NCBI GenBank assembly: GCA_938092005.1
Contig: CALKOU010000006.1
Location: 1 to 64,000, forward strand
Source of the DNA: an uncultured Flavobacteriaceae bacterium
GTDB taxonomy: Bacteria > Bacteroidota > Bacteroidia > Flavobacteriales > Flavobacteriaceae
Length of the DNA stretch: 64,000 nucleotides
Reading direction: 5' to 3'
Shown in pieces: positions 19,383 to 30,043 of this stretch. The notes below the pieces were generated by a model, which was given only the letters and a program-made list of their open reading frames with translations, searched no databases and had not been told where the DNA came from. A program made the translations under genes and the position numbers. Each line of letters starts with the position of its first letter. Position 1 is the first letter of the stretch.

Positions 19383-20852
19383 ATGCTAAAACGCTTTTTA
19401 TACTTACAACAAAAATCCTTTTTCCGTGGCGCAGGAGTGGCAACTAATGTGTTGCAAAAAATACTTAGAGGTTTTGTTTGGGTTTATTTTGCTTTTGTGT
19501 TTACAGGCTTGGCTTTTATTGCATTCCATTACCCGCAAGAGGAACTTGGTGTTGACCCGCTGGTGCATGCAAACGGATACGTACTCTATGGGTTTGTTTA
19601 TTGGCTTGTGATGCGCTACTTTTTTCAAAAAATGCCGTTGGTACATACACAACCGCTGCTGGTGCTCCCCGTTTCAAAAAACAGCATCATTCGCTTTGGT
19701 CTTTTTAAAACCCTCTTCAGTTTTTTTAACCTAGGAAACCTATTCTTTTTTATTCCGTTTGGCGTGCTGCTGATACAAGAAGACTACACTGTTAGTGGCG
19801 TTATTGGGTGGTGGGTTTCACTAGCCAGTATCATTTTGCTTACGAATTTTCTAAACATCATGCTTAACAGTATTGATCGTGTATTGTTTATCGTCGCTAG
19901 TGTTTTGATTGGTTTTTTTGCGCTTCAATATTTTGAGGTTTTTGACCTAAGTGCCTATACCGCCCCCGTATTTATGGCTCCCTATAACCAACCGCTTTGG
20001 GCATTGGTTCCTGTTGGCCTTTTGGCAGTAAGCATACGGTGGAGTGTCCAATATTTTAAGCAACAGCTTTACCTAGATAACCACGAGAAAAAAAGCAAAA
20101 AAGAAAAGCACCGTTCCATGGAGTTAGGTTGGCTAGATGGCTTTGGACGTTTGGCTGTATTTCTGCGCAACGACATCCGCCTTATCATGCGTAACAAACG
20201 CGCACGCATGACCGTTTGGATGGGTTTTGCCTTTGTTTTTTATGGTTTTCTCTTTATGACGGACATCTATAGTGGTGCTGTTTGGCAAATTTTTGTGGGT
20301 ATTTTTGTAACGGGTGGATTTTTGTTCAGCTTTGGTCAATTTGTACCCAGTTGGGACAGCAGCTACTACCCCTTGATGATGACACAAAACGTCCCATACA
20401 GAGAATACCTCACCTCAAAATGGTGGTTGGTAGTCGTGGGTACGCTAGTGGGCATGCTATTAGGGAGTATCTACGCCTTTTTTAGTTGGGAAACCTATTT
20501 GGCCATACTGGCAGGTGGCGTCTATAATATTGGCGTCAACGCGTATTTGGTGTTGCTTTCAGGTGCCTACACCCGTACACCCATTGACTTGACTTCAACC
20601 CAAAAAGCTTTTGGTGATAAAAAATCCTTTAACCTTAAAACATTGTTGTTGAGTGTTCCAAAAATTGCACTTCCCATGTTTATGTTTTACGTTGGCGTCA
20701 TTCTTGGCGGCAAACTTTTGGGTATTGGAATGATTGCTGCCACAGGAATCGTCGGCTTTGCGCTACGCAATGTGGTGTTTAAATGGATTGAACACATCTA
20801 CAAAAATGAAAAACACCTCACGCTTGAGGCCTACAAACAAAAGAACGCATGA
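19383..20852 (+). CDS. DUF5687 family membrane protein (ABC permease-like)
   Basis: Multi-TM protein, 489 aa, start overlaps the ABC ATPase gene downstream; characteristic PVSKNSIIRFGLFKTLFSFFN and PSWDSSYYPLMMTQNVPYREYLTSKWW. Confidence 0.75.
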   Translation: MLKRFLYLQQKSFFRGAGVATNVLQKILRGFVWVYFAFVFTGLAFIAFHYPQEELGVDPLVHANGYVLYGFVYWLVMRYFFQKMPLVHTQPLLVLPVSKNSIIRFGLFKTLFSFFNLGNLFFFIPFGVLLIQEDYTVSGVIGWWVSLASIILLTNFLNIMLNSIDRVLFIVASVLIGFFALQYFEVFDLSAYTAPVFMAPYNQPLWALVPVGLLAVSIRWSVQYFKQQLYLDNHEKKSKKEKHRSMELGWLDGFGRLAVFLRNDIRLIMRNKRARMTVWMGFAFVFYGFLFMTDIYSGAVWQIFVGIFVTGGFLFSFGQFVPSWDSSYYPLMMTQNVPYREYLTSKWWLVVVGTLVGMLLGSIYAFFSWETYLAILAGGVYNIGVNAYLVLLSGAYTRTPIDLTSTQKAFGDKKSFNLKTLLLSVPKIALPMFMFYVGVILGGKLLGIGMIAATGIVGFALRNVVFKWIEHIYKNEKHLTLEAYKQKNA

Positions 20853-21550
20853 TTGAAATAAACGCTCTTTCAAAAAAATACGGAGAACAAACGGTGCTAG
20901 ACATTGATCAATTGGAAATTCCTAGCGGACAAACATTGGGGTTGGTGGGTAACAACGGTGCTGGTAAGACCACGCTCTTTAGCCTTATGTTAGACCTTAT
21001 TGCTCCCACTACAGGACAGGTAAGCAACAATGGAAGTGTAGTGCAAGAAAGTGAAGGTTGGAAACAACACACCGCCGCTTTTGTTGATGAACAATTTTTG
21101 ATTGGATACCTCACGGCAGAAGAATATTTTAATTTTATTGGCGGGCTTCGCGACATGAGCAAAAACCAAGTAACCACAGCGCTTGATAAATACCGCGATT
21201 TTTTTCACGGAGAAGTATTGGGGCAAAAAAAATACATTCGTGACCTCTCCAAAGGAAATCAAAAAAAGGTAGGTATTGTGGGTGCTTTACTGTCCGATAC
21301 GCCTTTGGTTATTTTAGATGAACCCTTTGCTAACCTAGACCCAACCACACAAATCAGGTTGAAAAATCTATTAAGAGAAGAAGCTAGCGCGACTGGAAAA
21401 ACCTTTTTAATCTCCAGCCATGACCTGCAACATGTAACCGAAGTTTGCGACAGAATAGTAGTGCTTCACAAAGGAAAAATAGTACGAGATAACAAGACCT
21501 CCGCCAAGACACTTCAGGAACTTGAAGCCTTTTTTCATGAACAGTTGTAG
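20849..21550 (+). CDS. ABC transporter ATP-binding protein
   Basis: GNNGAGKTTL Walker A, LSKGNQKKVGIVGALLSDTPLVILDEPFANLDP signature/Walker B. Confidence 0.95.
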   Translation: MIEINALSKKYGEQTVLDIDQLEIPSGQTLGLVGNNGAGKTTLFSLMLDLIAPTTGQVSNNGSVVQESEGWKQHTAAFVDEQFLIGYLTAEEYFNFIGGLRDMSKNQVTTALDKYRDFFHGEVLGQKKYIRDLSKGNQKKVGIVGALLSDTPLVILDEPFANLDPTTQIRLKNLLREEASATGKTFLISSHDLQHVTEVCDRIVVLHKGKIVRDNKTSAKTLQELEAFFHEQL

Positions 21551-21601
21551 TTTCTGTATACTAAACCTTGAATTTTTAAGTTTTTATCATAGGTTTACAA
21601 T

Positions 21602-24040
21602 ATGAGAAAAGCAGTTCTTTTTTGCGCAATAATACTGGTCGCCGTAGGGTGTTCTACCAAAAAAAATACTGCTACAAGTCGGTTCTATCACAGTACAACT
21701 TCAAAATTTAATCCCTTATTTAACGGAGAAGAAGCGTTGCGCTACGGTCTTCTAGACATTACGCAAAGCTACCAAGACAACTATTGGCTGCGCTTGCCCG
21801 TTGACCCTTATGTGTTGCCAGACCCCTATGATGATGAAGGCGCTACCAACGAATTTTTTGATCGGGCGCAAGAAAAAGCCATCCTCACCGTACAAAAGCA
21901 CTCCATGCTTATCAAAGGAGCGCAACATAACAAACAAATTGCAAAAGCGTATTTGATACTAGGCAAAGCGCGCTATTACAATGGAAAATATCTGCAAGCG
22001 ATTGAGGCATTTACCTATCTGATTAAAAACATGGTAAATGCAGAACAAACTGTAGAAGCCGAACTGTGGCGTGCCAAGTCATACTTGGCTATGGGACAAC
22101 ACGATCGTGCCATAAGAGAGCTAACCAATTTGACGCAAGTTGCCGCATTGGAACCTAAGCAATATGCTGTGGCACAAGCAGCGTTGGCCGATGCTCTTCT
22201 TCGAGAAACGCAAGACAGCATTGCAACAGTAGCCCTTACAAAAGCCATGGCAACGGAAAAATCAGCGGCAAAAAGAGGACGATATGCCTATTTGTTGGGA
22301 CAGCTGTACGAAGATTTAACATATGCAGACTCGGCTATTGTAGCCTACCAAAACGTTTTGGATTTAAACCGTCGCATTCCTCGAGAATTGTGGATTCACG
22401 CTAGGTTGGCACAACTACAAAACAAGACCCCACAAGACGAAAAAACGCTTCTTGCTTACCGCAAGCTTTTACGGAGTGATGAAGACCGAAGGTTCCGAGA
22501 TAAAATTCACTATTTCTATGGTACCTATTTGCTAAAAGGTAGGGATACGCTCAATGGAGAAGCCTCACTAAAAGCATCGCTAGAAACCAAAACTCAAGAC
22601 CGCTACCTAAAATCGTTGATTTATGAACAGCTGGCTAGCAACCGTTTGGAACAAGTTGCCTTTGTTGATGCAGGGGCATATCTAGACAGCACCTTGCAAA
22701 ACCTCACGGATAAAACACGCCGGTTTAGACGCATTACACGACAACGCAAAAAACTCGATGATATCATCAGCTACGAGAAAACCATAGCCGAAACCGATAG
22801 TATAATGGGAATGATGCGCATGACTGCGGATGAACAAAAAGCCGTTGTTGAAGCGTATATTCAGAAACGCATCGCGGAAAAAGAAAAAGCGGAAGCAGAA
22901 GCCAAAACAGCAGAAAGCGGTACTGTGGTTGCCTTAGGAGATTTTTACTTCTACAACAGCCGTCAGGTGGAAAGAGGTAAACAGCTGTTTCAACAAACAT
23001 GGGTGAATGTTGCACTAGCCGACAACTGGAAATACGAACCTACCAAAAATACAGCCCTTGCTCAAGATACAAAGACAACGGACGATTCGGAAAATACAAT
23101 TGATCCCGAATTTGACCCGCAAACCTATTTGGCGCAAATTCCTCCAACCGAAGCACTCGATAGTCTTCAACAACTACAACACCAAGCGTACTTCCAAGCA
23201 GGCTTAGCGTATAAAGAGCAATTCAAAATCAATGCATTTGCCGTTGACCGCTTCACGTCGCTACTAGCCGCTAAGCCAAACGAAAGCTATTACCCACCAA
23301 CATACTACCACTTGTTTGAATTGCATGAGGGAAATCGAGTGGAGCAACAAAAATGGCGCGCGAAAATTGTGTCACAATATCCGGATAGTGATTATGCTAA
23401 AATAATTGAAAATCCAAGTGCCTTGGCTCAGACGATCGAAGAAAATGAAGCCGCATTAGCTGCTGCTAAAAAACAATTTGGAGCACAAGAATTTGAAGCA
23501 ATCATTGCACAAAGCGAACGCTTTATTCCACAACTTACCGATTCCGCTTTACAAGCCAAATGGGCATTGCTGCGCGCTACAGCTCTGGGCAGACTAGATG
23601 GACTAGAAACCTATAAAGCAGCATTAACAACTTTGGTGCAAACCTATCCTAAAACCGAAAGTGCCAAAAAAGCACAAACACAACTTGACGGCTTTGAAGT
23701 TTACAATACCATAGACCCAAGTGCTAACGAAAAAGCCAAGTGGGTACTGATTAGAACACCATTGGAAAACGATCAATCTCAAGAGGATAAAAAATGGTTG
23801 GAAGAATGGTTAAGCGAGCAAGGCATTGATAAACAATTGCGTGTTTCTATTGACGTTTTTGATCGCAATACTGAAATTTTAGTCGTTCATGGATTTAGCT
23901 CTACAAACAGCGCCAAAGAAACGGCTGCATTAGTTACTCGAGCTAATACGCGTTTGCTGGCGTCTAAAAATATTGTAGTTTTGGCGTCCCAGTATCGCAA
24001 CGCATTTGTTAGTAAGCGTTTGGAACAGTTGGAAAATTAA
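21602..24040 (+). CDS. TPR lipoprotein, type IX secretion component PorW/SprE-like
   Basis: Lipobox AVGCSTKKNT; SRFYHSTTSKFNPLFNGEEALRYG...YLILGKARYYNGKYLQAIEAFTYL, TPR repeats; 812 aa. Confidence 0.8.
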   Translation: MRKAVLFCAIILVAVGCSTKKNTATSRFYHSTTSKFNPLFNGEEALRYGLLDITQSYQDNYWLRLPVDPYVLPDPYDDEGATNEFFDRAQEKAILTVQKHSMLIKGAQHNKQIAKAYLILGKARYYNGKYLQAIEAFTYLIKNMVNAEQTVEAELWRAKSYLAMGQHDRAIRELTNLTQVAALEPKQYAVAQAALADALLRETQDSIATVALTKAMATEKSAAKRGRYAYLLGQLYEDLTYADSAIVAYQNVLDLNRRIPRELWIHARLAQLQNKTPQDEKTLLAYRKLLRSDEDRRFRDKIHYFYGTYLLKGRDTLNGEASLKASLETKTQDRYLKSLIYEQLASNRLEQVAFVDAGAYLDSTLQNLTDKTRRFRRITRQRKKLDDIISYEKTIAETDSIMGMMRMTADEQKAVVEAYIQKRIAEKEKAEAEAKTAESGTVVALGDFYFYNSRQVERGKQLFQQTWVNVALADNWKYEPTKNTALAQDTKTTDDSENTIDPEFDPQTYLAQIPPTEALDSLQQLQHQAYFQAGLAYKEQFKINAFAVDRFTSLLAAKPNESYYPPTYYHLFELHEGNRVEQQKWRAKIVSQYPDSDYAKIIENPSALAQTIEENEAALAAAKKQFGAQEFEAIIAQSERFIPQLTDSALQAKWALLRATALGRLDGLETYKAALTTLVQTYPKTESAKKAQTQLDGFEVYNTIDPSANEKAKWVLIRTPLENDQSQEDKKWLEEWLSEQGIDKQLRVSIDVFDRNTEILVVHGFSSTNSAKETAALVTRANTRLLASKNIVVLASQYRNAFVSKRLEQLEN

Positions 24041-24045
24041 AAGAC

Positions 24046-24462
24046 ATGTTTTCAGATAAAAAACATAAGAATATGGACTCAAATAAGAACAACGTAAAAA
24101 TCAATTTTATTGAACCCAACACGCGAATTGTTGGTGAAATTGAATCAAAATCTGATTTTCGTATCGACGGTAACCTGGAAGGGAAAATTAACACTTCTGG
24201 GCGTGTAGTAATAGGAAAAGAAGGCACTGTTCAAGGTGAAGTGCACTGCGGCTACGCAGATATTATTGGCAATTTTAATGGTAATTTACACGTAAATGGG
24301 TTGCTTACCATAAAATCTGACGGTATTGTAGAAGGACAGGTAACTGTGGGTAAATTGGCAGTTGAATCAGGCGCTACGCTAAATGCACAATGTAGCATGA
24401 AAGCTGCCGCCGTAAAGTCTTTAGTTGATGAAAAAGCCGGAAAAGCCGAAAAAACGGCCTAA
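24046..24462 (+). CDS. bactofilin (polymer-forming cytoskeletal protein)
   Basis: TRIVGEIESKSDFRIDGNLEGKINTSGRVVIGKEGTVQGEVHCGYADIIGNFNGNL. Confidence 0.92.
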   Translation: MFSDKKHKNMDSNKNNVKINFIEPNTRIVGEIESKSDFRIDGNLEGKINTSGRVVIGKEGTVQGEVHCGYADIIGNFNGNLHVNGLLTIKSDGIVEGQVTVGKLAVESGATLNAQCSMKAAAVKSLVDEKAGKAEKTA

Positions 24463-24649
24463 AACTTGGGCTGTACTTTCGGGTATTGGCGCTCAAATGG
24501 GCGTGAGTCTTTACTTAGCCTCTCGTTTGGGAAAATACCTCGATGCTTCCTGGGAAACAGGAAGAACCTTTACGCTAATCATCTTAATGCTGGTCTTGTT
24601 TGCCAACATGTATTGGCTTATCAAATATCTAGAACGGTTTAATTCGTGA
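24428..24649 (+). CDS. AtpZ/AtpI family protein
   Basis: AVLSGIGAQMGVSLYLASRLGKYLD...; located directly upstream of the Fo genes; overlaps the bactofilin gene by 35 nt. Confidence 0.8.
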   Translation: MKKPEKPKKRPKTWAVLSGIGAQMGVSLYLASRLGKYLDASWETGRTFTLIILMLVLFANMYWLIKYLERFNS

Positions 24650-25041
24650 AACGCAGCATTCGCCATATGGTGCAGCTCTTGGCTGTAATGTGTGTTGTTG
24701 GAAGCATACATTTATTTACTATACTTAGTGTTGATTATATTTTTAATACCAAACTGCTTTTCATCTTATATGTTGTCAATGCACTTTTAGCCTGTTTGGG
24801 CTATATCGCTATACGCCTTATGTTCGCCCTTAAAACACAGGCCGAAGGCTTTGCGTTTCTGTTGGGAAGCTTTATCAAGTTAGGGGTAATGTATGCTTTG
24901 TTTTTATCAAACGACTTCTTGACAAGTGGCAATCCTAAAGAAGTATTTATCCACGTTTTTATCCCGTACGCCATAAGTCTTATTTGGGAAATTAAAGTAT
25001 TGGCAACTGTCCTAAATGCACCCCAAAAAACAACCTCGTGA
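24646..25041 (+). CDS. small membrane protein, DUF6168-like, upstream of atpB
   Basis: 131 aa with about four TM segments, GTG start overlapping the previous stop, positional context. Confidence 0.6.
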   Translation: MKRSIRHMVQLLAVMCVVGSIHLFTILSVDYIFNTKLLFILYVVNALLACLGYIAIRLMFALKTQAEGFAFLLGSFIKLGVMYALFLSNDFLTSGNPKEVFIHVFIPYAISLIWEIKVLATVLNAPQKTTS

Positions 25042-25131
25042 TTTTAGCCATTTAAGCTTTTTTTCTTTTAGCTAAAAGTGTACATTTGCAGCTGTTTTAA
25101 TAAAGCACATTTGGTGCATTAAACATAAAAT

Positions 25132-26208
25132 TTGAAACGAACGCTTTTAGTCCTTTTTACGCTCAGTCTTTCATGCAACGCTTTTGCCGTTTCTTCAGCA
25201 AAAGAAAAAGAACAAAGTGGGTCTTTGAAAGATGAAATCAAGGCTTACATTCAACATCACCTAAAAGACTCACACGACTTCTACTTAGGGTCTTACAAAG
25301 AAGGTGAAAAAAAGAAATACATCGGATATATTGGGCTTCCTGTAATTTTATGGGATAACGGACTGGTGCTGTTTTCTTCATCTAAGTTCAAGCACGGCAA
25401 AGCAGTGGTTTCAAAAGGGAGCAATCACTACAAGCTTTATCACGGAAAAATTTACAAAACAGATGCTGAGGGTACCATCACGTACGATGAGGAACATCAT
25501 CCTGTTAATGAAAAACCATTGGATTTATCCATGACCAAAAGCGTTACAACCATGTTGTTAACGGCTTTGTTTATGTTCTTTTTGTTTCGTTCGCTAGCGC
25601 AATCATACACCAAAAACGGGGGTATTGCAGCTGGCATTGGACGTTTCTTTGAGCCTATTATTTTATATGTACGCGACGATATTGCCATTCCTAATATTGG
25701 CAAAAAACACCACGGACGCTACATGAGCTTTTTACTAACCGTATTTTTCTTTATTTGGTTTCTTAACTTATTAGGGCTTACGCCTCTAGGAATTAATGTT
25801 ACAGGAAATATTGCAGTTACTTTTGGATTGGCGTTAATCACCTTTTTGTTGACCAACCTAACGGCAAATAAAAACTATTGGGCGCATATTTTTTGGATGC
25901 CAGGAGTGCCCATTCCAATGAAAATACTTCTCATGCCAATTGAACTACTTGGCGTGATTATCAAACCGTTTTCACTGTTGATTCGTTTGTATGCAAACAT
26001 GCAAGCAGGACACATTGTATTGATGAGCCTCATTGGGCTTATGTTTATTTTTAACAACTGGTTAGGAAGCAGCCTTTCGTTTGCACTGGCGTTTGCTATC
26101 TCACTTATCGAATTATTAGTGGCTGCTTTGCAAGCCTATATTTTCACTATGTTATCGGCACTCTATTTTGGATTTGCCGTTGAAGAACATCATGATGAAG
26201 CGCATTAA
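25132..26208 (+). CDS. atpB: F1Fo ATP synthase subunit a
   Basis: MPIELLGVIIKPFSLLIRLYANMQAGHIVLMSLIGL, LIELLVAALQAYIFTMLSALYFG; TTG start. Confidence 0.97.
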   Translation: MKRTLLVLFTLSLSCNAFAVSSAKEKEQSGSLKDEIKAYIQHHLKDSHDFYLGSYKEGEKKKYIGYIGLPVILWDNGLVLFSSSKFKHGKAVVSKGSNHYKLYHGKIYKTDAEGTITYDEEHHPVNEKPLDLSMTKSVTTMLLTALFMFFLFRSLAQSYTKNGGIAAGIGRFFEPIILYVRDDIAIPNIGKKHHGRYMSFLLTVFFFIWFLNLLGLTPLGINVTGNIAVTFGLALITFLLTNLTANKNYWAHIFWMPGVPIPMKILLMPIELLGVIIKPFSLLIRLYANMQAGHIVLMSLIGLMFIFNNWLGSSLSFALAFAISLIELLVAALQAYIFTMLSALYFGFAVEEHHDEAH

Positions 26209-26238
26209 AAACAATTATTAACAACTAAATATATACAC

Positions 26239-26430
26239 ATGGAAATTCCATTAATCGTAGGTGCAGGACTCGTCGTAATCGGCGTAGGTTTGGGGATCGG
26301 AAAAATCGGTAGCTCAGCTATGGAAGCAATTGCTCGTCAACCAGAAGCATACGGGAAAATTCAAACAGCGATGTTGATTGCAGCCGCTCTTATTGAGGGG
26401 ATTGGATTTGCAGCACTATTTGCTGTATAA
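26239..26430 (+). CDS. atpE: F1Fo ATP synthase subunit c
   Basis: 63 aa; GLGIGKIGSSAMEAIARQPEAYGKIQTAMLIAAALIEGIGFAALF. Confidence 0.97.
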   Translation: MEIPLIVGAGLVVIGVGLGIGKIGSSAMEAIARQPEAYGKIQTAMLIAAALIEGIGFAALFAV

Positions 26431-26495
26431 CAACACTATAAGTACACGACAGGCAGTAGCTAGGCTGCTGCTTGTCACACTTAAATGATAACCCT

Positions 26496-26999
26496 ATGGA
26501 AAAATTATTAGGCGAATTTTCGTTTGGTTTGTTCATCTGGCAAACTGCAATTGTAGTGGCACTTATTTTCTTGCTGCGCAAGTTTGCATGGAAACCCATT
26601 CTAAACACCATTAACGAAAGAGAAGAAGGAATTCGTTCTGCGATGGAGTCTGCAAAACAAGCACGCGCAGAAATGGAAAGCTTACAAGCCGATAACGAAC
26701 GTATTCTTAAAGAAGCCCGTGCCGAAAGAGACGGTTTACTTAAAGAAGCGCGCGAACTGCGACAAAAGATGATTGACGATGCAAAAGGCGAAGCCAAAGC
26801 ACAGGCAGATCAACTTATTGCGCAAGCTAAAGAAGCTATTGAAAGTGAAAAGCAAGTAGCCATTACATCACTTAAAAATGAAGTAGCGGATTTATCACTT
26901 CAAATTGCTGAAACGCTAACGAAAGAACAACTTTCGTCAGATAAAAAGCAAACTGAATTGGTACAAAAACTCCTTAAAGACGTAGACCTAAACGCATGA
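26496..26999 (+). CDS. atpF: F1Fo ATP synthase subunit b
   Basis: N-terminal TM then charged coiled coil; operon position. ATG at 26496. Confidence 0.95.
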   Translation: MEKLLGEFSFGLFIWQTAIVVALIFLLRKFAWKPILNTINEREEGIRSAMESAKQARAEMESLQADNERILKEARAERDGLLKEARELRQKMIDDAKGEAKAQADQLIAQAKEAIESEKQVAITSLKNEVADLSLQIAETLTKEQLSSDKKQTELVQKLLKDVDLNA

Positions 27000-27550
27000 T
27001 AGGAACTCGAGCAGCATTGCGATATGCCAAAGCAGCCGTACAAAAGGCCATTGAAGATGGTCAGTTGGAAGCATTAGCTAAAGACATGGAAACTGTGTAC
27101 GACACCGTACAAAGCAACCGTGATTTGGAAGCTGTTTTGCAAAGCCCTGTTATTAGCAGTGATTTGAAGCACAATGCGCTTCAAGCTGTTTTTGCACAGT
27201 GTAGCGATGCCGGAAAAAACCTATTGCGCTTGGTAGCGGAAAATAACCGCACACACCACTTAGACGGTATTGCATTTAAAGTTAAAGAGTTGTACCAACA
27301 ACATTTGGGATTGGTAGAGGCCGTTGCCACAACAGCCGTGCCCATTACTCCCGAATTGGAAAAAGAAATTCTGGCAAAAGTCGCTTCACTTACAGATAAG
27401 AAAGTGACCCTTGTCAATAAAGTAGACCCTGAAATTATAGGCGGGTTTACACTAAGACTTGATGATGTTGAACTCAACGCGAGTGTTGCACATCAACTCA
27501 ATACATTAAAACAAACGTTACGTTCAAACGCAATATCATGGCAGAAGTAA
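26996..27550 (+). CDS. atpH: F1Fo ATP synthase subunit delta
   Basis: [16 protein letters not shown]..., C-terminal [33 protein letters not shown]. Confidence 0.95.
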   Translation: MIGTRAALRYAKAAVQKAIEDGQLEALAKDMETVYDTVQSNRDLEAVLQSPVISSDLKHNALQAVFAQCSDAGKNLLRLVAENNRTHHLDGIAFKVKELYQQHLGLVEAVATTAVPITPELEKEILAKVASLTDKKVTLVNKVDPEIIGGFTLRLDDVELNASVAHQLNTLKQTLRSNAISWQK

Positions 27551-29115
27551 AAGCCGCGGAAGTATCCGCGATATTAAAACAGCAATTAACAGGATTTGAC
27601 AACAGCGTCTCTTTAGACGAAGTGGGATCGGTACTCCAAGTGGGTGACGGTATTGCTCGTGTATATGGCCTCTCAAATGTTCAATATGGTGAGCTTGTTA
27701 CCTTCAACTCTGGTCTTGAGGGAATTGTACTCAACCTAGAAGAAGACAATGTAGGTGTGGTACTTCTTGGTCCTTCTAAAGGAATTAAAGAAGGAGATAC
27801 TGTCAAGCGTACACAACGTATTGCATCGATCAATGTTGGTGAAGGAGTTGTTGGTCGTGTGGTAAACACCCTCGGACAGCCGATAGATGGTAAAGGACCT
27901 ATCGAAGGTGAAACCATTGAAATGCCACTTGAGCGTAAAGCACCAGGAGTAATTTACCGCCAACCCGTAAACGAGCCGCTACAAACAGGTATTAAATCTA
28001 TTGATGCCATGATTCCTGTTGGGCGTGGACAACGTGAGTTGGTAATTGGTGACCGTCAAACGGGCAAAACAACCGTTTGTATTGACACCATCCTAAACCA
28101 AAAAGAATTTTACGATGCGGGTGAACCCGTATATTGTATTTATGTAGCTATTGGACAAAAGGCTTCAACCGTAGCTGGTATTGCCAACACGCTTCAAGAA
28201 AAAGGAGCTATGGCCTACACTACGATTGTTGCTGCAAATGCTTCTGATCCAGCGCCTATGCAGGTATATGCGCCCTTTGCAGGAGCTGCTATTGGGGAGT
28301 ATTTCCGTGACACAGGTCGTCCAGCTTTGATTATTTTTGATGATTTGTCTAAGCAAGCGGTGGCATACCGTGAAGTATCCCTATTACTTCGTCGCCCACC
28401 GGGACGTGAAGCATACCCTGGAGACGTATTCTATTTGCACTCGCGTTTGCTAGAACGTGCTGCTAAAGTCATTGCTGATGACAAAATTGCACAGCAAATG
28501 AACGATCTTCCTGAAGGGCTTAAATCCAAAGTAAAAGGAGGCGGATCCTTAACAGCATTACCGATTATTGAAACACAAGCAGGTGACGTTTCTGCCTATA
28601 TTCCAACCAACGTAATTTCGATTACTGATGGACAAATTTTCTTGGAGTCTGACCTGTTTAATTCTGGTGTACGTCCCGCGATTAACGTGGGGATCTCCGT
28701 ATCACGTGTGGGAGGTTCGGCACAGATTAAGTCCATGAAAAAAGTAGCGGGAACACTAAAGCTTGATCAGGCGCAATTCCGTGAATTGGAAGCCTTTGCT
28801 AAGTTTGGTTCTGACCTTGATGCGGCTACCATGAATGTGATTGAAAAAGGAAAACGAAATGTGGAAATCTTAAAGCAAGCACAAAACGATCCATTTACCG
28901 TTGAAGACCAGATTGCGATTATTTACGCAGGGTCAAAAAACTTGCTGCGTGAAGTTCCTGTCAACAAAGTAAAAGAATTTGAACAAAGCTACTTGGAGCT
29001 TCTTAGAGCTAAACACCAAGGTGTTTTGGATACACTGAAGTCCGGTAAACTGACAGACGAGGTAACCGAAACACTTTCTAAAGTAGCCGCCGATTTAGCT
29101 GCTCAATACGCATAA
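27538..29115 (+). CDS. atpA: F1Fo ATP synthase subunit alpha
   Basis: [62 protein letters not shown]-type block. Confidence 0.98.
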   Translation: MAEVKAAEVSAILKQQLTGFDNSVSLDEVGSVLQVGDGIARVYGLSNVQYGELVTFNSGLEGIVLNLEEDNVGVVLLGPSKGIKEGDTVKRTQRIASINVGEGVVGRVVNTLGQPIDGKGPIEGETIEMPLERKAPGVIYRQPVNEPLQTGIKSIDAMIPVGRGQRELVIGDRQTGKTTVCIDTILNQKEFYDAGEPVYCIYVAIGQKASTVAGIANTLQEKGAMAYTTIVAANASDPAPMQVYAPFAGAAIGEYFRDTGRPALIIFDDLSKQAVAYREVSLLLRRPPGREAYPGDVFYLHSRLLERAAKVIADDKIAQQMNDLPEGLKSKVKGGGSLTALPIIETQAGDVSAYIPTNVISITDGQIFLESDLFNSGVRPAINVGISVSRVGGSAQIKSMKKVAGTLKLDQAQFRELEAFAKFGSDLDAATMNVIEKGKRNVEILKQAQNDPFTVEDQIAIIYAGSKNLLREVPVNKVKEFEQSYLELLRAKHQGVLDTLKSGKLTDEVTETLSKVAADLAAQYA

Positions 29116-29118
29116 CCC

Positions 29119-29967
29119 ATGGCAAACCTTAAGGAAATACGCAATCGGATAAGTTCTGTATCGTCTACGATGCAGATTACCAGTGCCATGAAAATGGTAT
29201 CGGCTGCCAAGCTCAAAAAAGCGCAAGACGCCATTACGGCCATGCGCCCTTATGCAGCTAAGCTGACCGAGTTGTTACAAAACTTAAGTGGCGCCCAAGA
29301 TGTAGAAAGTCCCTACACAACAGCACGTCCTGTGAAGCGTGTGCTTTATGTAGCCATTACCTCAAACAGAGGTTTGTGTGGTGGGTTTAATTCTAATATT
29401 ATCAAGGAAGTTAGTGCGCTTGCAACTGCTCAAAATGCCGAAAGTAAGGTGTTTACTATTGGAAAAAAAGGGAATGACATCCTGAGTAAAACCTTTGCTA
29501 TTGAAGGGCATAACATTGCTGTTTTTGACACCTTAACATATGCCAATGCTGCTGCGATTGCGCAAGAGCTTATGGATGGTTTTGTAGCTGAACAATACGA
29601 TGAAGTACACTTGGTATACAATCGCTTTAAAAATGCTGCCACGCAGTTGGTAACCGTTGAGCCTTTTTTGCCTCTCATTGCCCCTCCAGTCGATGACAGC
29701 AAAGAAGTAGATTATATCTATGAGCCGAATCAAGAAGAAATATTTACAACACTTTTACCAAAGGCCTTAAAAATGCAATTGTTTAAGGCGTTACGCGATT
29801 CGTTTGCAAGCGAGCACGGTGCGCGTATGACCGCGATGCACAAAGCAACCGATAACGCTACTGATCTGCGTGACCAACTCAAACTGACGTACAACAAAGC
29901 GCGTCAGGCGGCTATTACTAACGAAATCTTAGAGATTGTTGGTGGTGCAGAAGCGCTAAACGGATAA
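29119..29967 (+). CDS. atpG: F1Fo ATP synthase subunit gamma
   Basis: MANLKEIRNRISSVSSTMQITSAMKMVSAAKLKKAQ; C-terminal NKARQAAITNEILEIVGGAEAL. Confidence 0.97.
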   Translation: MANLKEIRNRISSVSSTMQITSAMKMVSAAKLKKAQDAITAMRPYAAKLTELLQNLSGAQDVESPYTTARPVKRVLYVAITSNRGLCGGFNSNIIKEVSALATAQNAESKVFTIGKKGNDILSKTFAIEGHNIAVFDTLTYANAAAIAQELMDGFVAEQYDEVHLVYNRFKNAATQLVTVEPFLPLIAPPVDDSKEVDYIYEPNQEEIFTTLLPKALKMQLFKALRDSFASEHGARMTAMHKATDNATDLRDQLKLTYNKARQAAITNEILEIVGGAEALNG

Positions 29968-30043
29968 TCCGTACTTTTTTGTACATTACAAGAGGTTAAC
30001 GCTTTTGGCTTTGTTTTTGATATAACTCATTAAAATCAAAAAC

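Noticed and set aside
26390-26797. 135-aa minus-strand ORF opposite atpE/atpF
   Set aside because: Serine-rich antisense translation of the atpF coiled coil; no independent support.
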